In this document: positions 35,780 through 47,830 of the stretch, one piece after another | Position numbering within the stretch: the stretch's first letter is position 1 | Layout of the letters: each line of letters begins with the position of its first letter | Assembly: GCA_011009095.1 (NCBI GenBank) | Contig: VTPC01004672.1 | Coordinates: forward strand, 66,226 to 130,225 | From: Ignelater luminosus | Lineage: Eukaryota; Arthropoda; Insecta; Coleoptera; Elateridae | Direction of reading: 5' to 3' | Length of the DNA stretch: 64,000 bases | Translations under genes and position numbers: made by a program | Notes under the pieces: generated by a model | Database searches by the model: none | What the model was told of the DNA's origin: nothing | The model's input: the letters and a program-made list of their open reading frames with translations, nothing else

Positions 35780-36625
35780 AATCTTTAGCTGCTCATTTCC
35801 TATAGATTGTAGATGTAACTAAAAATACGATTGCATGCAACAAAAGTTTCTGGACAAATATTGGTAACGGATTTTAAAAGAAAGTATAAATTTTATTCAA
35901 CTCAGCAGTGAATATCTTAAAGTAGCCCAGTTTAACTCAATAATAAACAAATCAAACCTAAATGAAGGTCCTCATTTTTCTATAATATGGAATTTTGTCT
36001 TAACATCTCTCATTAGGCGTTATAAAACAGTTTCTACATCAGTTTCTCTTACTTTTTGAAATAATAGGTATTTGCGCATTTGATCCTCATTTTGGACTCC
36101 TTTCCATTCGTTGCTGTAAATCATTTTGTTTAGCAAAGCCGGAAAATCTTTCGTCGAACGTTTCTATTGAATATTGGATGGATTGTCGGTTTTCGAAACA
36201 AAGCGTTTGCTATGCCTTTCCAAAAATTTATTTGTTGTGCGAGCGTAACGACAAGAAAAAAGATTTGACCAGAACATAACATCGTCATTAGCATGATGAG
36301 TAATAAAATCAACTAAATTTGGTAGACATCTCGAGTGACAATCATATTAACATTAAATCGACGGTTTTAGGCAGATTTAATCAATGTATACCTTCTTCAC
36401 ATTCATATAACCATCCTAAGAATATTTTCTTTCCTGGAAATTCTAAAAATCTCGTTTTTTGGCTATTTCCCCACCTACAAGTAAATGCTCTTTCTGAACT
36501 CTTTTAGTTTATACACCATCATTGCCAAAACTAACTCTGGAAACTATCTGTCAAATAGATAAGCAAGGTTGTTATGTGTTTTTATTTTTCTAGGCAACTA
36601 GAAGACTTAATTAGAAAACCCTATT
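35780..36625. other. Nothing recognised
   Basis: AT-rich. Short open frames on both strands at 36130-36507 overlap and match no family. Confidence 0.45.
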
Positions 36626-36628
36626 ATA

Positions 36629-37314
36629 CAGGATGTTTATTTTAAGCATGTCAGAAATTTAATTATTGAAACAATCGTTATTAATCAATTAAATTTAAAT
36701 TTAAAGTGAACTTAAGCTGAAACTGCAATTGAGATACAAGGTGTTAAAAGTACGTACGCCTCTTCCAAATTTCCGCCACTGATTGAGTTGTAAATTACAA
36801 CAACATGAAAGGTAACAGGCATTTCATACACCACACATGAACTACTGCTTAGTATTTCGGCTTTTTTCCGGGTTATTCGAAAAATACAAGATCTTTATTA
36901 TTAAACAATGAGTTGCGAGAGTTTAAAAAATATCATATTTCTCGAACATAGTGTATTATACAAACACTTTTTTTTAATAAATAAAGTGTAAAGTTTAAAA
37001 ACATTAAATTTAGCCAGTTTTTCAGTGGCGTCGTAATGTATTTTCTTCCAAAGAAGTGTGCATATTCCCCATACATATCCACCCGTGATATGAGCAATAG
37101 CTACAGAAACTGCATATAGGTAAATTTGCTAGAGTGAAAACCATACAAGAAACTGCAGCTCAGTAGCGCATGAAAAAGAAATTCTCAATAAAACGCCCTG
37201 TGTCTGGAAGACTAATCGTTTTTCTATATGACTTTATAGGACAAGGTACACTCTCGTATGTTTAGGTGTTCTGTCGTCTCCTGGGTTTTTGACATACTTA
37301 AAGTAAACATCCTG
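36629..37314. mobile_element. Foldback MITE with CAGGATGTTTA ends and TA duplication
   Basis: The left end CAGGATGTTTATTTTAAGCA and the inverse of the right end CAGGATGTTTACTTTAAGTA agree over about 25 of 30 bases. TA at 36627-36628 and 37315-37316 flanks both. Weaker inverted pairing continues inside (CGCCACTG at about 36775 against CAGTGGCG at about 37024). There is no coding capacity. Confidence 0.75.
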
Positions 37315-37570
37315 TATAATACAGAAATTTATCATAAAACTTTTGTTACATATATTATGGCGAAAAACGAATAAACAACAGCTGCAATAAGATCTTCAGA
37401 TATGACGATTTTACAATTTTCTTTTTATTGTTTTGGCGACTAGAACCAGTTATACAAGGCGAAGATAGAGTCATAGAAAATACCAAGCTAGTTAGTGATT
37501 GGCAAGGGATCGCTATTTGTAGAACATAGTAGAGTGCTAGCGAAGAACTCACAATGGATAACCTATAGTA

Positions 37571-38170
37571 CATGTCAAACCTTTTTGTCCGATTTAGGAT
37601 TAAACAGCTAGAATTTAAATTCATATTTATTTTCAATCACGTCACACCGAGGGCCGTATTCTTCGTCAGTTTTTAAACGAAGACGCATATTGTAGTAACA
37701 TAAAGTAAAATACAAGCACCAGACGTGTCACGCGAATATCGACCGAACAGCTGAGTTAAATGCTGTTAATATAAGGATCATTTTCACAAAAAAAGCATTA
37801 GGTACTTCAGTGATTATTGTAGTTGAGCAGTGTTCTGCAATTCTCAAACATTTAAATAAAGAATATACTTAGCAATAGAGTTATCGAAAAAACCTTTCAG
37901 AACTGCTGAACCCTGCTAAGCTACAACCAGCTGTAAGTGTATAATATGTTTTTAGGAATATGACCCTTATGTCAGCAGCGTTTGACTCAGATGTCTGGTC
38001 TATATGCGCGTGACTCGTCTGTAGTTTGTATTTTACTTTATGTTACTACAATATGCATCTTCGTTTAAGAACTGGCGAAGAATACAGCCCTCGGTGTGAC
38101 GTGATTGAAAATAAATATGAATTTAAATTCTAGCTGTTTAATCCTATGTCGGACAAAAAGGTTTGGCATG
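37571..38170. mobile_element. Foldback MITE, 600 bp, arms of about 230 bp
   Basis: The left arm 37571-37805 (CATGTCAAACCTTTTTGTCC and on) and the right arm 37947-38170 are inverted copies with scattered changes. They share the long tract CACGTCACACCGAGGGCC and its inverse GCCCTCGGTGTGACGTG. TA flanks both ends (37569-37570 and 38171-38172). The loop is about 140 bp. A transcript across it would form a long hairpin. There is no gene inside. Confidence 0.85.
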
Positions 38171-38466
38171 TATTTTATAACAGTAATGTGCAGAAGGAGG
38201 AATGAAAAGATTCCAGAGGAGTGAAGTTGCATTTATCTTGCTGGCGTCATTTAGTTAAGATGCTTTCTTAGAAGACACAAGTAAATATGCTCCTATCCTT
38301 TCATCTAGATCTAGTCCTTGATAAGATTACAAAAAGTAAAAATTATGAAGAAATTTCTATCCAGTACAGTGGGATTGGTATGCCATTATATCTTGTTTCT
38401 CAATAACTATTAATTTACTTAAGCACCATTCTGTGATTAAAAGTTTCTTGTTGCTTACCAGGTGTA

Positions 38467-39719
38467 TACCTATGAAATGAGACTTTTAGCTATTAGACCA
38501 CAGATGTCGCTAGGAGTAGTTTTAAACTGTCCCAAATGTCTTATTTTTTTCGTCTGTCATCTGTCAACAATATTCAATTCATTGTTTGTGATGTTTCATA
38601 CAACAACGCATTTTTTTCGCTCTTAAAAATGTCGAATTTCGTGCCTTCAAACTACGATTTGCGGACATCGTTGATTTTCTGTTATCAATTGAAGAAAAAC
38701 GCTTCTCAAGCTCATCAAATGCTTATAGAAGCTTACGGTGGACATGCTCTAAGCAGAGCACAGTGCTTCAGGTGGTTTGAAAAATTCCGAAGTGATGATT
38801 TTAGCGTGGAGAACGAGGAACGTGGCCGGCCACCGAAAAAGTTTGAGAACACCGAATTGCAAGCATTGTTGAATGAAGATGATGGTCAAACGCAAGAAAT
38901 GATGGCAGAGCAGTTGGGAGTGACCCAAAAAACCATTTGCAAACGTTTGAAAGACATGGGCATGATTTTAAAGGTCGGAAGATGGGTGCCGCATGAACTG
39001 ACTGAAAGACAGCAAGAGAACCGAAAAACCACTTGTGAAATGCTGCTCTCCCGGTTCAAAAGGAAGTCTTTTTTGCATCGAATCGTTACGGGTGTATTTC
39101 TCCAATCCCAAGCGTAAACGATCGTATGGTCCGCCCAGCCACAAGCCAAAATCAACGGCCAAACCAAATCGCTTCGGCCGCAAGGCAATGCTGTGTGTTT
39201 TCTGGGATCAGCATGGTATGATTTGGTACGAGCTATTAAAACCAGGTGAAACAGTTGACGGTGCACGCTACCAACGACAATTGGCCGATTTGAACAGCGC
39301 TATACACCGAAAACGCCCAGAATATGCCGATCGGCGTCACAAAGTAATTTTTCTTGATGACAATGCACCACCACATCGAACAAGAGCGACCCGGGAATTG
39401 GTGGAGACGTACGATTGGGAACCGCTGGTGCATGCGGCTTACTCACCAGACTTGGCGCCTTCCGATTATCATTTGTTTGCATCGATGGGCCACGCACTTT
39501 CCGAGCAGCGCTTCAATTCTGACGAAGAAGCCAAAAAATGGCTCGATGATTGGTTTGCGGCCAAAGACGGCCAATTTTTTTGGCGCGGCATTCACAAATT
39601 GCCTGAGAGATGGGTAAAATGTGTCGCTAGCGATGGCTATTATTTTGAAGATTAAATTTGTAACCATTTTTTGTTAATAAACGTTTAAAGTTGAAAAAAA
39701 AAGTCTCATTTCATAGGTA
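38467..39719 (+). mobile_element. mariner element (DD34D) with TA duplication
   Basis: The left end TACCTATGAAATGAGACTTT is inverted at the right end. TA lies at 38465-38466 and 39720-39721. The inverted symmetry continues a few bases into the flanks (GGTGTA and TACACC), which are target DNA rather than element. The length is 1253 bp. Confidence 0.9.
38629..39655 (+). pseudogene. mariner transposase lacking the first catalytic Asp
   Basis: The start MSNFVPSNYDLRTSLIFCYQ is chosen because mariner proteins begin so; the open frame runs 31 codons further upstream. It has an HTH region (AGGHALSRAQCF-type), the linker NEERGRPPKKF, a second HTH (MMAEQLGVTQKTICKRL) and then RWVPHEL. At FLHRIVTG (about 39090) the expected DEKWV is missing and the frame changes. 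It continues YFSNPKRKRSYGPPSHKPK to the second Asp (FLDDNAPPHRT) and the third (YSPDLAPSDYH), 34 residues apart, ending SDGYYFED. The loss is about 14 bases by comparison with the family. The GGTG at the junction fits a deletion between short direct repeats. One break only, so fairly young. Confidence 0.9.
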
Positions 39720-39721
39720 TA

Positions 39722-40094
39722 CACCTATGTATATTTCCATCAATTTGTGGGACAATATTAACTAACCTATGTGAAACTATGTACTTTAGCCATTTAAATA
39801 TAGACAATAAATAACAAAGTTTGCTTCATGGTTTGTTCTATTACTAAAGTTTTTGTCAAGACAAATAAGTTAGAAGTATATTGAAGATTTTGTAGTGCCG
39901 TGAAAATTAATCAATGAAGAAACGCTAACATTATGCTTTGTTATATTTAAAAACAGTTAATAATTGTGTTGAAGGATAGGAAGCTGAAGATTAAGGACAA
40001 AAACTACAATTTATCTAGTTCCAGTTTTAATGGCCATACAATATGCAAGCCTGTAAAAATGCACATTTTTAACAAGAATTATTACTTTATGACC
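39722..40094. other. Nothing recognised
   Basis: AT-rich spacer between two transposons. Confidence 0.5.
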
Positions 40095-40096
40095 TA

Positions 40097-41311
40097 CACT
40101 AGTGGAATTAATTCTGGACACTTCTAAAAGTTTTTAAAATTTTGCATTTATTGATCATTTCTACGTTATAATCACTTATACCTTATATTTTTATCAAAGT
40201 AGGTTTTATTATAATTATTACTACATAATCATAAGCCGTCATTTATCAAATTTGTAGTGAGAAATTAAGCAAAAACACGATTTTCTAGACACAGTTTTAC
40301 TATACAAAAAAAAATACAATTTAAACAACGAAAGAAAGTACAAAAAAATAATATTTTGTTAGATATCATTTGTTTTTAAGTACAGCTTCGGTAAGTCGAG
40401 GTACGGAGTGCACCAGACGTTGCAGATGTTCAGGTGTATTCACATGACACCAGGCCTGAATGATGGCCTCTATCAGCTCTCTTATTGCTTGGATTTTTTC
40501 GTGATACCATCACTTTCAGCCTTGACCATAAATGTTTTGTAAAATTTAAATCTGGACTATTACCTGGCGAAGGCAGGACAGTCATGTGATAGTCACTGAG
40601 CCATTTCTTGCAAATCCTGGTGGTGTGGCATGGCGATTTTTTCTGCTGGAAGATGCACAAATTTGATTGTAGACAACCGTTTCACTTTGAACAGTGCTTC
40701 TTGGTACTTTTTGGCATTGGTACTGCCCTCAATGACAGCCAGCCGTCCCACACCATGGCTAGCCATGCTGGCCCACATCATTACACTAATTGGGTGCTTC
40801 ATAGTAGCCGCGGTACACTTCGGCAAAAGATCCTCACCAGGTCAGAGCCGAACAAACTTCACCCCGTTACTGCCGAAAATCCTGATTTTCATCTTTTCAC
40901 TCCAAATAAATTTGCCCCAGTCTTGTGCCACCTAGTCCTTGTGTCCAGAGCCCAATTGATGAGTTTCTGCCTCTCCGTCTGGTTCAGATACGGCATGATC
41001 AAGTTGATCTGTATATAACCAGTATGAAGCGGGCAAGCATTGACTTTCATTATTCTCTACTAATGAGTCCAAACAAGGACGAAATGATCGTCTGGATAGT
41101 ACGACAGGCAATGCTTGCACGAATTTTTTGAAACTTTATTTGTGGGGAGACATTATCAATTTTTGTCTTGATTTATTGAACCAATAAACTCTACTATAAG
41201 TTTAGAACAACCTTTTATTACACATAAAAGGCGTAGCAGAAAATACATTTTCTATAAATATCAAAAAGAGCTAATTTTTATTAAAAGTGTCCAGAATTAA
41301 TTCCACTAGTA
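40097..41311 (-). mobile_element. Tc1-like element (DD34E group), shortened
   Basis: The left end CACTAGTGGAATTAATTCTG is inverted at the right end with one change at the outermost base. TA at 40095-40096 and 41312-41313 flanks both. At 1215 bp it is shorter than the usual 1.6 kb, and most of the N-terminal DNA-binding part of the gene is absent, so it carries an internal deletion. Confidence 0.88.
40430..41120 (-). pseudogene. Tc1-like transposase remnant
   Basis: Minus-strand pieces show an N-terminal remnant with QTERQKLINWAL-type sequence. Then come the central block PKCTAATMKHPISVMMWASM and KKYQEALF, the HLPAEKI block with the degraded second Asp region (FQQKKSPCHTTRICKKW), and SPDLNFTKHLWSRLKVMVS. 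The Tc1 family has NPIEHLW at this point, so the catalytic Glu is replaced by Lys here. The QDGAPCHT motif is also damaged. Several frames are needed. It cannot be catalytic. Confidence 0.85.
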
Positions 41312-41313
41312 TA

Positions 41314-44300
41314 CATTTTGAGAAATTGTCTCGACCCAAGAAGTGCATATCAATTACCTAAACGTACTACGAGAAACCAGGATATCTTTAAAAGAAATTC
41401 TAGATTTTCCTGGTAGAGTTTGTTGTACGATATCATTTTCCACAGTATGGCAACCTTAGAGTTTTCCTTAAGAATGTCTTCATAAGCAATGAAAAATCAC
41501 AAGTGCTTAAGGAATAGTAATTAGTTGATATATCAAATTACCTAGTACCTATACATTGTTCAGTGTTGAGTTAGCAATCTTTCATTGACTGTAACCCAAA
41601 ATTTAAAAAAAAATCTTTTCCGGAAGCTTCAAGTTGATAGTAACTAAGTAACACAAGGCTAAACTAATCCACTCAATAATTGTTGATCGCAAGAGACATA
41701 GTGGCAAGTAGATTATAGGGTGCTGTCTTTGAAAGCCATTAACGATACGCAAAAGTATCACTTACTGACGAGGTTTAAGAAACCTTTATATAATAATAAT
41801 TATAGTAAAACAATAGCAGTAAAGAAACACGTCATTGAATGACTGAATTTTCTTAACTTTGTGTTAAATTGTAAAAATTTTCTAATTCAACAGTCACAGC
41901 AACGTTATAAAAAGAAGTAACCCTTTCACCTATTTTGGTCTTTTGTCCGTACCTTCATGTTTATAAAGTAAGCAATGAATTTAGAATTTACATATGGGTA
42001 GATACATTTTGTATTGACACAACTGCGAGTGAACTCAACTGTACATGATTTATAACAGAAAAATTGCAGATACTGCTTGAACCGTGTAGGTTAGGAAAAA
42101 GAAGGATAAAAGAATTTTGTGTACACGGTGCTAACCAGCTGTTCAGAATAAATACCAATAAGCAAGTACTATCGTGTTCTAAATGTAAATGCGTAAATAT
42201 TCTATAGTCTACTGTTTTAATTAGTAATGTTTAAAATTACTATAATAGATGCTTGTTTAAAGTATTTTATGAATCTATTTAATATACCCTTAGAAAGATA
42301 AAAAAGTAAGTATTTGGTAATTTCTAACTCTAATCATGTTTAACAGTTTAAAACTAATATTTACTCATCATATTTGAACAGAATTAGTACGTAACTGAAA
42401 ATCAAATAAACAGCATGCCGGCATTATTAACTATAAAACCCGCAGATCCTTTTAGATGAAACATTCAGTTAGTGGATGTTTATAAAAGGGCATATTCCAG
42501 ATGAGCCTGGCAGTAACTTTATATTCCGGGTGGCTGAAATTTAAGGGTCCGGTTAAGTCCCAAGGCAGTTCCACTGTTCTCGGAACTAATTACCTATTTC
42601 CCAATGCATGAAGATAAATAAAGTAAGGAATAGGAGTTTATAACTTAAGGTCCGCAACAATATTTATCTTACTAAAGATATTATGTAAGCAGACAAGCAT
42701 AAACCGTACTAAATACATTAAATTAATATTATAAAAGCTGTTTCATTTTCGGTGCTTTACGTTTACCTATTTAATTAATACAAAACTTAAATAAAATCTG
42801 TTATCCTTGTCTGATGTACTGTTGTGCTACTTCGCTAGATATAGATTTAAATACATCCAAAGGGAAGTATTCGTCTCGCAAAGCCATTATTAGTTAGATA
42901 TTTTCCACGGAAACTCCGATCGTGCCCTTCGCAGCTAGTTATGAGATTCCTTTCACCTTTATCGTTTCAGGGAACACTTAAAACGTGCACAATATAGTAT
43001 GGGATAATAATGCAGCCTTCATTGTGTTGTGTGTCATTCACTCACTATCCAATCAAAATGGAAATCATTGTTTAGCTTGAATGTGTAGGTTAGACAGATA
43101 CTAGAGAATCTCATAATATGTATGTACTTCAATAGTTTCGAAATCTGTTCATTAAAGCGTGTCGTATTAATAAAGGAAGAAGAGCAAGGACGACGCAGCA
43201 ATCAAAATGTCCTTCACCTTGTACATTTGTAGATAGTTAATTTGAAAACTATTTTAAATGTTAAATCAAAAAGTATTTAGGTTTTTGCTTTTTTATCTTT
43301 AGAAATATCCTACGTGCGTTACGGAAAGTTAACCTCAATTCGTATAACTATATTACTACTATACGGAATTTTCAATTTAGTTCATCCATTTGTGGAATTA
43401 AACAACGAAGACAAAGATGTTAAACAGAATTATTTGTAAGGTATTTCAAAATAATTTTAACTAAACTTGCTTGAAATATTTTAAGTTTTATAGTAGAAGT
43501 TGCTTTCCCCGAGTTAACTAATAGATTCAACACTGAATAAGAACATAATTTTTTATGTGAATTCTTAGCATCCTTATATCTGTTGTACCACTTATCAATT
43601 GACCTTAATCCAAAAAGGAATAAAAGGAATAAAAGTACTAATAATAATAAAAGCGAAGATATATGATTCATAAAAATAATATTTTGTAATAACTAAATTT
43701 AGTGGACTATCTATTCTGTAATAAAAATGAAATGAAAGAATTGAATGTATAGATCACTTTATTGAAAGATATGAAAACTTCTATGATCACAGAAAACGAT
43801 AAAGCGCCGAATTTATCTACCTACGGTTATTATTAAAGCTCCAATTTATATTTTTAATAAATCGGTAACATATCTATCTGAAACACAAAGACCGGCATTC
43901 CGACTAAATTAATTGCGCTTTAGATTATAATTTAAAGATTATTATTATGAGTAAAGGTTTCATAAACGCTGCGGTCGTAAAGTTCGAAATTATTTAATTT
44001 TTAAACGATGGTTTTCAATTTTTCAGTATTTTTTAATATAATGATGGTGGGTAGAAGAAGAATATGCAAAAAAGTTTAGAGGTCTGTGGGTTTTTTTTAC
44101 AAAACAAACAACTTTCCCCATAATAAAGCTATTTCAAACTTTACCACTGATGTGCTGTATGAAAGGAGCTATATACGTATGATATTTTTATTTAAATTAT
44201 AACTATATAACCGCAAGACACAATCATTGATTAGTACAAAAACCAATGAAAGAACAATGTAGAAAGTCTTCAACAATGCATTTTAATAAGATTTTTGTTT

Positions 44301-45161
44301 TGATAAACAGATTTTAAAAATGGTGATCTCCCTTACTAGGTTTTTTAAGACCCATTATTTCAAAGAAAAGATCTACACATTATCGTCTTTTGTTTCTTTT
44401 TTTTATTTAAACGTTATCTATACAGCTGTGTAAGTAAGTACATTTACAATAATTGAGATAAATGGGGCAGACCTTGGAGAACACAATATAATCACAAATA
44501 GCAAATGATTCCATCGATAGAATGACTGCAAAACGGAAATAAACAATCTGCAGTCTCTTATCCTAAACATAACCCTCTATTTTGATAGACAAAAATACTA
44601 AAAACCAAACGTAAGGTCCACGCAAGGCGGTAAGGTAAGATTAAGGCAAAACATTCTTAATGAAGAAGAATTAAACAACCGCAGATAACTACAATTACAA
44701 AAGCTCTTGTTATACAGTAGCGACAATGTAATAAACCTTATCAAAAGTTCACAAACTGAACATTATGTAAATAAATTTTCTGTAATCTCAAGAATACTAG
44801 AGTAATTTATAATCAAATCCAGTAAACTTCCAAGAAAGCTCAACCTGTCTCTGACCTACATAACATCCTTTCGGACTTATACATTGATACGTCCATAGCG
44901 TTCCCCCGGTGTCCTTATTCAACGAGAAGGTAACATTTTTATGTTGTGTTTTGTGTTTGTGCCAGCGTTATAATTTAGTGTTGTACTTTTAGTTAAATCT
45001 CCAAGCGACTTAGAATAAAACTTTAAATTATTTTAAAATGTACACTAGTGTGAAGTACTAACACAATGGGTACCATGCTGCTTGCTTAAGTTTTGCAATT
45101 ATACCACATTTTCTGTTTCCCACCCATTTTGATATACTTTTTGCTTCATTTGATACCAGAA
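41314..45161. other. Longest stretch without recognised elements up to here
   Basis: 3.8 kb with no readable protein. TTTATAAAAGGGC at about 42480 resembles a TATA box and the next 100 bases are somewhat GC-richer, but no transcript evidence or coding exon follows. Nothing else was seen. Confidence 0.4.
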
Positions 45162-46234
45162 TCAAAACGTCTTCTTCTTTTTCTTCTTTCTAGGACAACG
45201 TCCTGTTCTTTTTGCATAGTTCCTCCTTTGACGCCTCTTCATTGGATGTTGAGGCCCAGCTGTCTTTCCTCCTTTTGGGGGTCTTCCCGGTGGTCGTCTG
45301 CTGTTTTGTTTTCCTTGTTTGGCTAGTCTCTCCCTGTTCATGCGCTGGGCATAGTCCCTCCAATATCTATTTGTAACAAATTTCATCACATCTATTCCGC
45401 ATTCTTCTCGTACTCTCATGTTTCTGACTTTGTCTCTTAAGGTTCTGTCTGTTATTGTTCTCAATGTTTTTATTTCGGTCGTTCTCATTATCTGTTTGGT
45501 CTTCTTTGTTTCACTTCTCGTTTCCACTCCATAGGTTAGAATCGGCTTCACACATGCTTTATGGATTCGAGTCTTACTCTCCATCGTCATATTATATCCT
45601 TTAGCTGTTCTAATATCATAGTTGTCTTAAGGGGATTGACTTCATACCTCTTCTATCACATCTCTACTACTTGTTACGTTGATCCCTAAGTACTTGAAAT
45701 TTTTTACCTGCTCGATTATTTTTTGTCTACCATTAACTTACATCTGATTGGCTTCTTGGCGAAGACCATTGTTTTTGTTTTTTCCACAGACACTTTCACG
45801 TTGAGCATATAACATAAACAGCGGCTTGTCAAATTCATTGGCTTTCTCTATTAGTTATCTGAGGATAAATATGCCATCTGTGGTGGAGCGGTTATTGCGG
45901 AATCCTTGTTATTCTTCTCAAAAACCTAGGGTCTCTACTATTCGTTGTGACAGTATTTTTGTTAATAGTTTGGCGGTGCTGCGTAGTAGACTAATTCCTC
46001 TGTAGTTGGTTGGGTCTCTTTTCGTTCCTCTTTTAGGTATGAGAATCGTTACACGTTTCCTTCATTCATTTGGTACTGTTACTGTCTGGACGATCTTTTC
46101 GAATAAGGCAGTTATTTCTTTGATTAGATCCGTGCCTCCGTATTTGATCATTTCATTGTGGAAGTTATTAATATCTGAAGCCTTTGTTAAGATCTTAGTA
46201 TTTATAACACTAAAAGTTCGTTTCCGCGATAATT

Positions 46235-47830
46235 ATTTCAAATTGGGATGCGTGGTAACCTCTATTAAGGAATAGGGTTATGAAGAATAGTTGCTTTCGC
46301 GGGATAGCAATCTGCATAATTAAGTTACTGTATGAGTTGTTTTTGCGCGCGGCACGCAAATTAGGGCGTGTCCAACACCATTAGGAGGAGTCAGGATTTG
46401 GGAAGTGTGCAAGAAGGTTGTCGAGTTCTGGTGGGGAAATTTGTGGTTAGACGTTTTTCCTGGAAAGTTCATTGTTGGTGGCCGATTAAATTATCGTTTT
46501 TTTGAAGCGTGTTTTAAGCATCAGGGTAGTACTGGATTTCGAAAAAAAACATATTGCAGGAAGCAGGGCGTCGTCCTTTTTCCTTCGCTGTGTAAGCGGA
46601 AACTTTAATGGGTACGCCATCACCCTGATCCCCTCATCGCTGCGTGGAATACAGCCAGTTCACGGCGTCTCTAGTAATTAAAGATGTAGTTGTTCATGTG
46701 AACCAAAGTTTGGATTGTACAGCTATTCAAAGGTTAGTAAACACAAATTAAGACCGCAGTGTTTACGTACGTTTGGCCTCAATAAGCAAAGTGCTTTCAA
46801 AGCTTGTCCAGTGGAAAAACAATTAGGTTTTCCTTGGTATAAATGTAAAGATATAACGACTATTTTTTTGTATAATCATTGTGATGTTGTGTTCGTTCTA
46901 GTTCAGTATTTGTTTTAACAAATAATGAATTTATAATTCAGTAACGTCAAGTGGAAAATTATAATGTGGACCAGTCCTATCTTAATCATAACTATTTTGC
47001 TTGTTTTTAATTTGGACGTATGAATGAATTTATGGTCGATTCTTATTAAATAAAATCAGATATTTCCTTTTCTTAATGTATTAAGTGCAGTTGTAAGCTA
47101 TTTATAGGATGTCGACGGGGCTCACGCAGGTGTTTGCGTTTAGGGAAATCCCCTCGAGTGTCACTGGCCAGAATTCTGCACAGTAAGATTTAATACGATT
47201 ATTGACGTTTATTTTATAAAGTTTTATGTATTTTGTATAATCCCTGGTTTATTTGCTTTATTTTTTTTTTGTTTTGTATGTAATGTTAACTTCCTTTTTT
47301 TTTATTTTATAATAGATTTGTTGTTTGAAGACAGCCTTATTATTGGACTTGCATACACTGGTTTAAGTGAAAATATTGAAGTCACCCAAGCACTTTATTA
47401 ATTTGATTCAGTTATATTAAACTTAACTAGTAAAGGAGATACCGGGTGACTCAGAAAACATTGATACACTAAGTGATCCAAAAGAAGGACTTGATGATTT
47501 GATTTAATTCTTCCAAATTTAATTTAAGAAACATATATACAGAGTGAATTGAAAATACTCCTGTATAGGGGGGGCGGTTTAACGCCTTGAATAAGTTTTT
47601 GTTTCAGAAAGCTTAAGTATTTTTAAAGTTGTTGCCGATTTAAGGGCGACTATGGTCCTTTTGAATCTTGTTATCTGGCTGAATCTATAGTGACGCCTTT
47701 TAATAATATCGATTTTGAGCTATTTTAGTGGTAGGTAAGCATTTCGAACCTAGCCGTCTTCGACTGTTTGCTAGTCTGGGTATCAGCGAATTTAGTTCTT
47801 CGTGCCTTTTAGTCGCTGATTATAAGCCTG
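46235..47830. other. 1.6-kb island interrupting the LINE
   Basis: LINE sequence is legible on both sides but not here. The island has GC-richer blocks and two + strand open stretches of 67 codons (46405-46608 and 46715-46918, the second reading HKLRPQCLRTFGLNKQSAFK). It also has splice-like signals at 47108-47401. No inverted ends or target duplication was found. It could be an unknown non-autonomous element or a captured piece of host gene. Confidence 0.35.
47108..47401 (+). other. Candidate pair of splice-flanked exons inside the island
   Basis: A segment at 47108-47182 is preceded by TTTATAG and followed by GTAAGAT. A second segment starts at 47316 after a long T-rich tract ending AATAG. 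One frame runs through both: RRGSRRCLRLGKSPRVSLAR from the first, and LLFEDSLIIGLAYTGLSENI ending at TAA 47399-47401 from the second. The first segment is notably GC-rich. The family is unknown. Chance is possible because each piece is short. Confidence 0.22.

Noticed and set aside
38886-39667. Several open frames antisense to, or overlapping, the mariner gene
   Set aside because: By-products of the transposase codon pattern; no independent signal.
42480-42492. TATAAAAGGGC as a core promoter
   Set aside because: A consensus TATA box, but there is no convincing initiator at the right distance and no exon follows; such matches are expected by chance in AT-rich DNA.
47535-47580. TATACAGAGTGAATTG followed by a G run as an element end
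   Set aside because: No inverted partner was found near the other border of the island.
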